A DNA stretch of 6,095 bases from Actinomycetota bacterium (GTDB lineage: Bacteria > Actinomycetota > Thermoleophilia > Solirubrobacterales > Solirubrobacteraceae), in assembly GCA_009699915.1 (NCBI GenBank), contig WLNG01000089.1, forward strand, positions 1 to 6,095. Direction: 5' to 3'. How positions within the stretch are numbered: the stretch's first letter is position 1; the number at the start of each line of letters is the position of its first letter. The translations under genes and the position numbers were made by a program. Of the stretch, positions 1 to 6,095 are shown piece by piece. Under the pieces are notes generated by a model. The model searched no databases. It had not been told where the DNA came from and saw nothing but the letters and a program-made list of their open reading frames with translations.

Positions 1-1951
<1,951 letters not shown>

Positions 1952-1955
1952 TCGG

Positions 1956-1961
1956 TCCTTC

Positions 1962-1963
<2 letters not shown>
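1956..1963 (-). promoter_or_regulatory. gyrA ribosome binding site overlapping the gyrB stop codon
   Basis: The minus strand reads AGGAAGGA, then CCGA, then the gyrA ATG. The purine-rich run includes the last two bases of the gyrB TAG stop. Ribosomes finishing gyrB therefore end on the gyrA Shine-Dalgarno, which supports the chosen ATG and suggests coupled, balanced synthesis of the two gyrase subunits. No separate promoter or terminator fits in the 10-bp gap. Confidence 0.7.
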
Positions 1964-4393
<2,430 letters not shown>

Positions 4394-4394
4394 A

Positions 4395-4428
4395 GCTGAC
4401 GTGAAAAACCCCGGCCCCGGACGTCAGC
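4395..4428 (-). promoter_or_regulatory. Inverted repeat linking terminator loop to gyrB RBS (candidate antiterminator)
   Basis: GCTGACGT at 4395-4402 and ACGTCAGC at 4421-4428 on the plus strand are perfect 8-bp inverted repeats. In the gyrB leader RNA the 5' copy occupies the loop and first two bases of the 3' arm of the terminator hairpin. The 3' copy lies just after the U-tract and just before GAGG. The two can form a hairpin that would compete with the top of the terminator, or a pseudoknot-like contact with its loop. The repeat is directly visible; its regulatory role is inference. Confidence 0.35.
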
Positions 4429-4444
4429 GAAGTCCGGTCCGGGG
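4404..4444 (-). terminator. Strong intrinsic terminator or attenuator in the gyrB leader
   Basis: On the minus strand the arm CCCCGGACCGGAC (4444-4432), a 9-nt loop (4431-4423) and the arm GTCCGGGGCCGGGG (4422-4409) fold into two 6-bp GC stems. A small 1x2 internal loop (4438 against 4415-4416) separates them. TTTTT (4408-4404) follows immediately, the classic Rho-independent layout. On the plus strand no T-tract follows, so it acts only in the gyrB direction. It ends 18 bp before the gyrB ATG and lies downstream of the best gyrB promoter candidate. It could therefore attenuate gyrB rather than merely end the upstream operon. Confidence 0.65.
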
Positions 4445-4464
4445 GCCCATTCTTGGTTAACAGA

Positions 4465-4473
4465 ATAATAGCA
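4465..4473 (-). promoter_or_regulatory. Extended -10 promoter candidate for gyrBA
   Basis: The minus strand carries TGCTATTAT: an extended -10 TGn followed by TATTAT, which matches TATAAT at five of six positions. It lies in the only AT-rich patch of the gap. No credible -35 hexamer is seen at 16-18 bp upstream (CCTAAT at 17), so recognition would rest on the extended -10. Transcription would start near 4457-4458 and give a leader of about 72 nt containing the terminator hairpin. It is the best candidate by eye, but unproven. Confidence 0.4.
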
Positions 4474-4542
4474 GTCCGACCCCCGGAATTAGGCGATCTC
4501 GGACCCTGTAAAAGCTCGCTATTTGCAGGGACAATGAGGTGG

Positions 4543-4561
4543 AAAAGCGCGCTTCAGCGCG
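4543..4561 (-). terminator. Weak terminator-like hairpin over the DUF721 stop codon
   Basis: On the minus strand CGCGC (4561-4557), loop TGAA (4556-4553) and GCGCG (4552-4548) are followed by C and TTTT (4546-4543). The loop contains the TGA stop of the DUF721 gene. The stem is only 5 bp and the T-tract is short, so it may be inefficient or fortuitous. If active, it would partly end the dnaN-recF-DUF721 transcript before gyrB. Confidence 0.35.
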
Positions 4562-4874
4562 ACCCCCTGGACCACCCGCGCGACGGGACCGACTGACAGC
4601 GCAGCGACCGGATCCGCTCCTCGCCGAGCGCGGCGTTCACGCGCGCCACGATCCCCGGCGCCAGCAGGTCCAGCTCCTGGGCCCAGACGGCGCTCGTGCA
4701 GGTCACCGTCAGCACCCCGCCGGCCGCTCCCGTGGGGGTTGCCTGCGCCGCGACCTCATCACCGGCGGCGGCGGCCCAGATCACCTGGATCTCATCGAGC
4801 GACGTCGCCGGTCGCAGTCCCGACACGAACTGCTGAACTGCCTGTGAGGCGGGGCGCGGTTGACGTCGACTCAC
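4554..4874 (-). CDS. dciA: DUF721/DciA-family protein, short form (106 aa)
   Basis: A small protein made almost entirely of a DUF721 domain. Residues about 25-95 carry the family pattern: an IQVIWAAAAGDEVAAQATP helix, a GGVLTVTCTSAVWAQELDLL strand and helix, and the VNAALGEERIRSLRC end. DciA proteins load or assist the replicative helicase DnaB in bacteria lacking DnaC/DnaI, and actinobacterial members sit between recF and gyrB (Rv0004 in M. tuberculosis). The start is GTG, overlapping the recF stop as GTGA, with a weak AGGT upstream; this overlap suggests translational coupling. At 106 residues it lacks the long N-terminal region of mycobacterial homologues. The arginine-rich tail SRGWSRGSR may help DNA contact. 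Family membership and position are well supported; helicase loading is inferred from the family. Confidence 0.8.
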   Translation of the reverse strand: MSRRQPRPASQAVQQFVSGLRPATSLDEIQVIWAAAAGDEVAAQATPTGAAGGVLTVTCTSAVWAQELDLLAPGIVARVNAALGEERIRSLRCQSVPSRGWSRGSR

Positions 4875-5971
4875 GCTGCGACCTGCTCGTGGACGCTGCC
4901 GGCAGCGACCTCCAGGATCACGGTTCCGGTCGCATCGGTACCCGGAACGTGTGCCAGGTCGGTCGTCGTGATGACCACCTGACCGGCGCGTCCCACCCGA
5001 TCGACGAGCAGCCGCCGGCGATCGGCGTCGAGCTCGCTCATCACGTCGTCCAGCAGGAGCAGTGGGGGGTGGCGGCGCTCCGCTGCGAGCGCGTCGCGCT
5101 CTCCAAGCAGCAGCGCCAGCAGCGCGAGTCGCTGCTCACCCTGGGATCCATAGACGCGCAGTTCACGCCCATCGCGCATCAGAAGTAGTTCGTCGCGGTG
5201 GGGACCATGGCCGGTGAAGCCGCGCTCCAGATCCGAGGAGAGCCGCTCGGTGAGCTCCGCCGCGAACGCCTCGGCGGAGACAGCCTCGCTGCGGGGCCGG
5301 TAGCGCAACTCGACGGTGCCCACAAGCCCGAGCTCCTCAGCGGCCTGCGCCATCAACGGAGCGACCCGTTCGACCGCGCTCCGCCTGTCATCGCGCAGCT
5401 TGAGCGCATGGCGACCGAGCTCCAGATCCCATGCGGCAAGCCCATCGGATCCACGACCGGCGCGCAGGCGGCCGAGCAGCGCGTTGCGCTGCGCAAGCGC
5501 ACGCGCGTATGCCCTGCGTGCCATCACACGCCCCGGCCAGAGCGCCGCTACAAGCTGGTCGAGGTGTGCGCGGCGTACCGCCGGTGCACCCTTCACCAGC
5601 TCCAGGCGATCAGGGAGAAAGACGGCGACCAGCGGGCGCAGCGGGACATCTGAGAGCCGCTCTACAGAGGAACCATCGACCGTGAGGCGCTTCGGTTGAC
5701 CTGGGGCGATCCCGACGCCGATGTGGTGCTCATCACCGTCCAGCTCGAGCACCAACTCGACGCGCGCGGCCGCTGCGCCGAAGCGGACCAGTTCGCGGTC
5801 GTTTGCTGTGCGACACGACCTTCCGGTGCAGGCGAGATAGAGCGCCTCCAGCAGGTTCGTCTTACCAGCACCATTCGATCCATAGATGACGGTGAGGTGG
5901 TCACCAAGCCCGATCTCCGCACGCTCGTAGCTGCGCAGGTCGCGCAGGCTGAGGCGGCGGACAGCCGTCAT
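4871..5971 (-). CDS. recF: DNA replication and repair protein RecF (366 aa)
   Basis: SMC/ABC-like ATPase that binds DNA at single-strand gaps and, with RecO and RecR, helps load RecA during replication restart and gap repair. Normal family length. The Walker A motif GSNGAGKT is at residues 31-38 (K37, T38). The ABC signature SQGEQR is at 276-281, and Walker B LLLLDDVMSELD is at about 304-315 with D308 and D309. A TTTD segment follows near 335-339. The N-terminus has the typical pattern of a short strand, the L-R-S-Y motif, then Walker A. The region between is helical and rich in Arg and Leu, as expected for lobe II. ATG is chosen because it overlaps the dnaN stop as TGATG. The stop overlaps the next gene's GTG, so the gene is embedded in a coupled operon. 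No key residue is missing. Confidence 0.98.
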   Translation of the reverse strand: MTAVRRLSLRDLRSYERAEIGLGDHLTVIYGSNGAGKTNLLEALYLACTGRSCRTANDRELVRFGAAAARVELVLELDGDEHHIGVGIAPGQPKRLTVDGSSVERLSDVPLRPLVAVFLPDRLELVKGAPAVRRAHLDQLVAALWPGRVMARRAYARALAQRNALLGRLRAGRGSDGLAAWDLELGRHALKLRDDRRSAVERVAPLMAQAAEELGLVGTVELRYRPRSEAVSAEAFAAELTERLSSDLERGFTGHGPHRDELLLMRDGRELRVYGSQGEQRLALLALLLGERDALAAERRHPPLLLLDDVMSELDADRRRLLVDRVGRAGQVVITTTDLAHVPGTDATGTVILEVAAGSVHEQVAA

Positions 5972-6095
5972 CAGACGTTCAGGCGGATCGGCATGATCAG
6001 GTAGAGGAACCCGCTGCCATCAGCGCTCTCGATCAATCCGGGACGCAGCGGGCTGATCAGCCGCAGGAGAACTTGGGGACTTCCAGCGCTCTGGA
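5971..6095 (-). CDS. dnaN: DNA polymerase III beta sliding clamp, 3' end only
   Basis: Only the last 40 codons and the stop are present; the rest lies beyond the right edge. The visible peptide includes VLLRLISPLRPGLIES, then GFLYLIMPIRLNV, and ends in TGA. It matches the final strand pair of beta clamps: an acceptor-like P-L/V segment, a short acidic turn, then a Y-x-x-MP-(I/V/M)-R/Q-L ending. The MP-x-R-L end is part of the hydrophobic pocket that binds clamp-interacting partners. Its stop shares one base with the recF ATG. The identification rests on this ending together with the standard position immediately upstream of recF, and is secure despite the fragment's size. Confidence 0.93.
   Translation of the reverse strand, partial: QSAGSPQVLLRLISPLRPGLIESADGSGFLYLIMPIRLNV

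Noticed and set aside
4504..4530. Inverted repeat CCCTGTAAA / TTTGCAGGG in the DUF721-gyrB gap
   Set aside because: The stem has one mismatch in minus-strand RNA (a G-U in plus-strand RNA) and no T-tract on either side, so it is not a terminator. It may be chance or a minor leader structure in read-through RNA.
4536..4544. DnaA-box-like TTTTCCACC on the minus strand
   Set aside because: Only 7 of 9 match to TTATCCACA, single and isolated, part of it being the T-tract of the small hairpin. No cluster of boxes, so no origin is called; oriC is more likely beyond dnaN.

Overview
This is an ordinary core-chromosome replication neighbourhood. All genes lie on the minus strand, so they read from the right end of the window to the left: dnaN (3' end only), recF, a small DUF721/DciA-family gene, gyrB, then gyrA (5' two thirds, cut by the left edge). 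The order dnaN-recF-DUF721-gyrB-gyrA, the GC-rich sequence with strong G/C bias at third codon positions, and the protein style all point to a high-GC Gram-positive bacterium (Actinomycetota). The E. coli-sized GyrB with a large insert near its C-terminus differs from the shorter Mycobacterium/Streptomyces type. This makes a deep actinobacterial lineage, for example Thermoleophilia/Solirubrobacterales, a reasonable guess, but that placement is inference.

Right part (4543-6095): dnaN, recF and the DUF721 gene form a tight run with overlapping stop and start codons (TGATG, then GTGA). They supply the sliding clamp, a recombination mediator ATPase and a probable helicase-loader-type protein. A small hairpin with a T-tract sits on the DUF721 stop codon.

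Middle (4386-4553): a 168-bp gap, the only non-coding stretch of any size. It holds an extended -10 promoter candidate for gyrB and, downstream of it, a strong GC-rich hairpin followed by TTTTT. This hairpin ends only about 20 nt before the gyrB start. Two further perfect 8-bp inverted repeats could pair in competition with that terminator. This looks like a cis-acting attenuation leader for the gyrase operon and is the most interesting part of the window.

Left part (1-4385): gyrB and gyrA, separated by 10 bp, encode the two subunits of DNA gyrase. All catalytic motifs that fall inside the window are present. There is no intein, frameshift, mobile element, CRISPR array, tRNA or rRNA. Long plus-strand reading frames opposite gyrA and gyrB are antisense shadows of GC-rich coding sequence. 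I see no hidden novel multi-gene system here.
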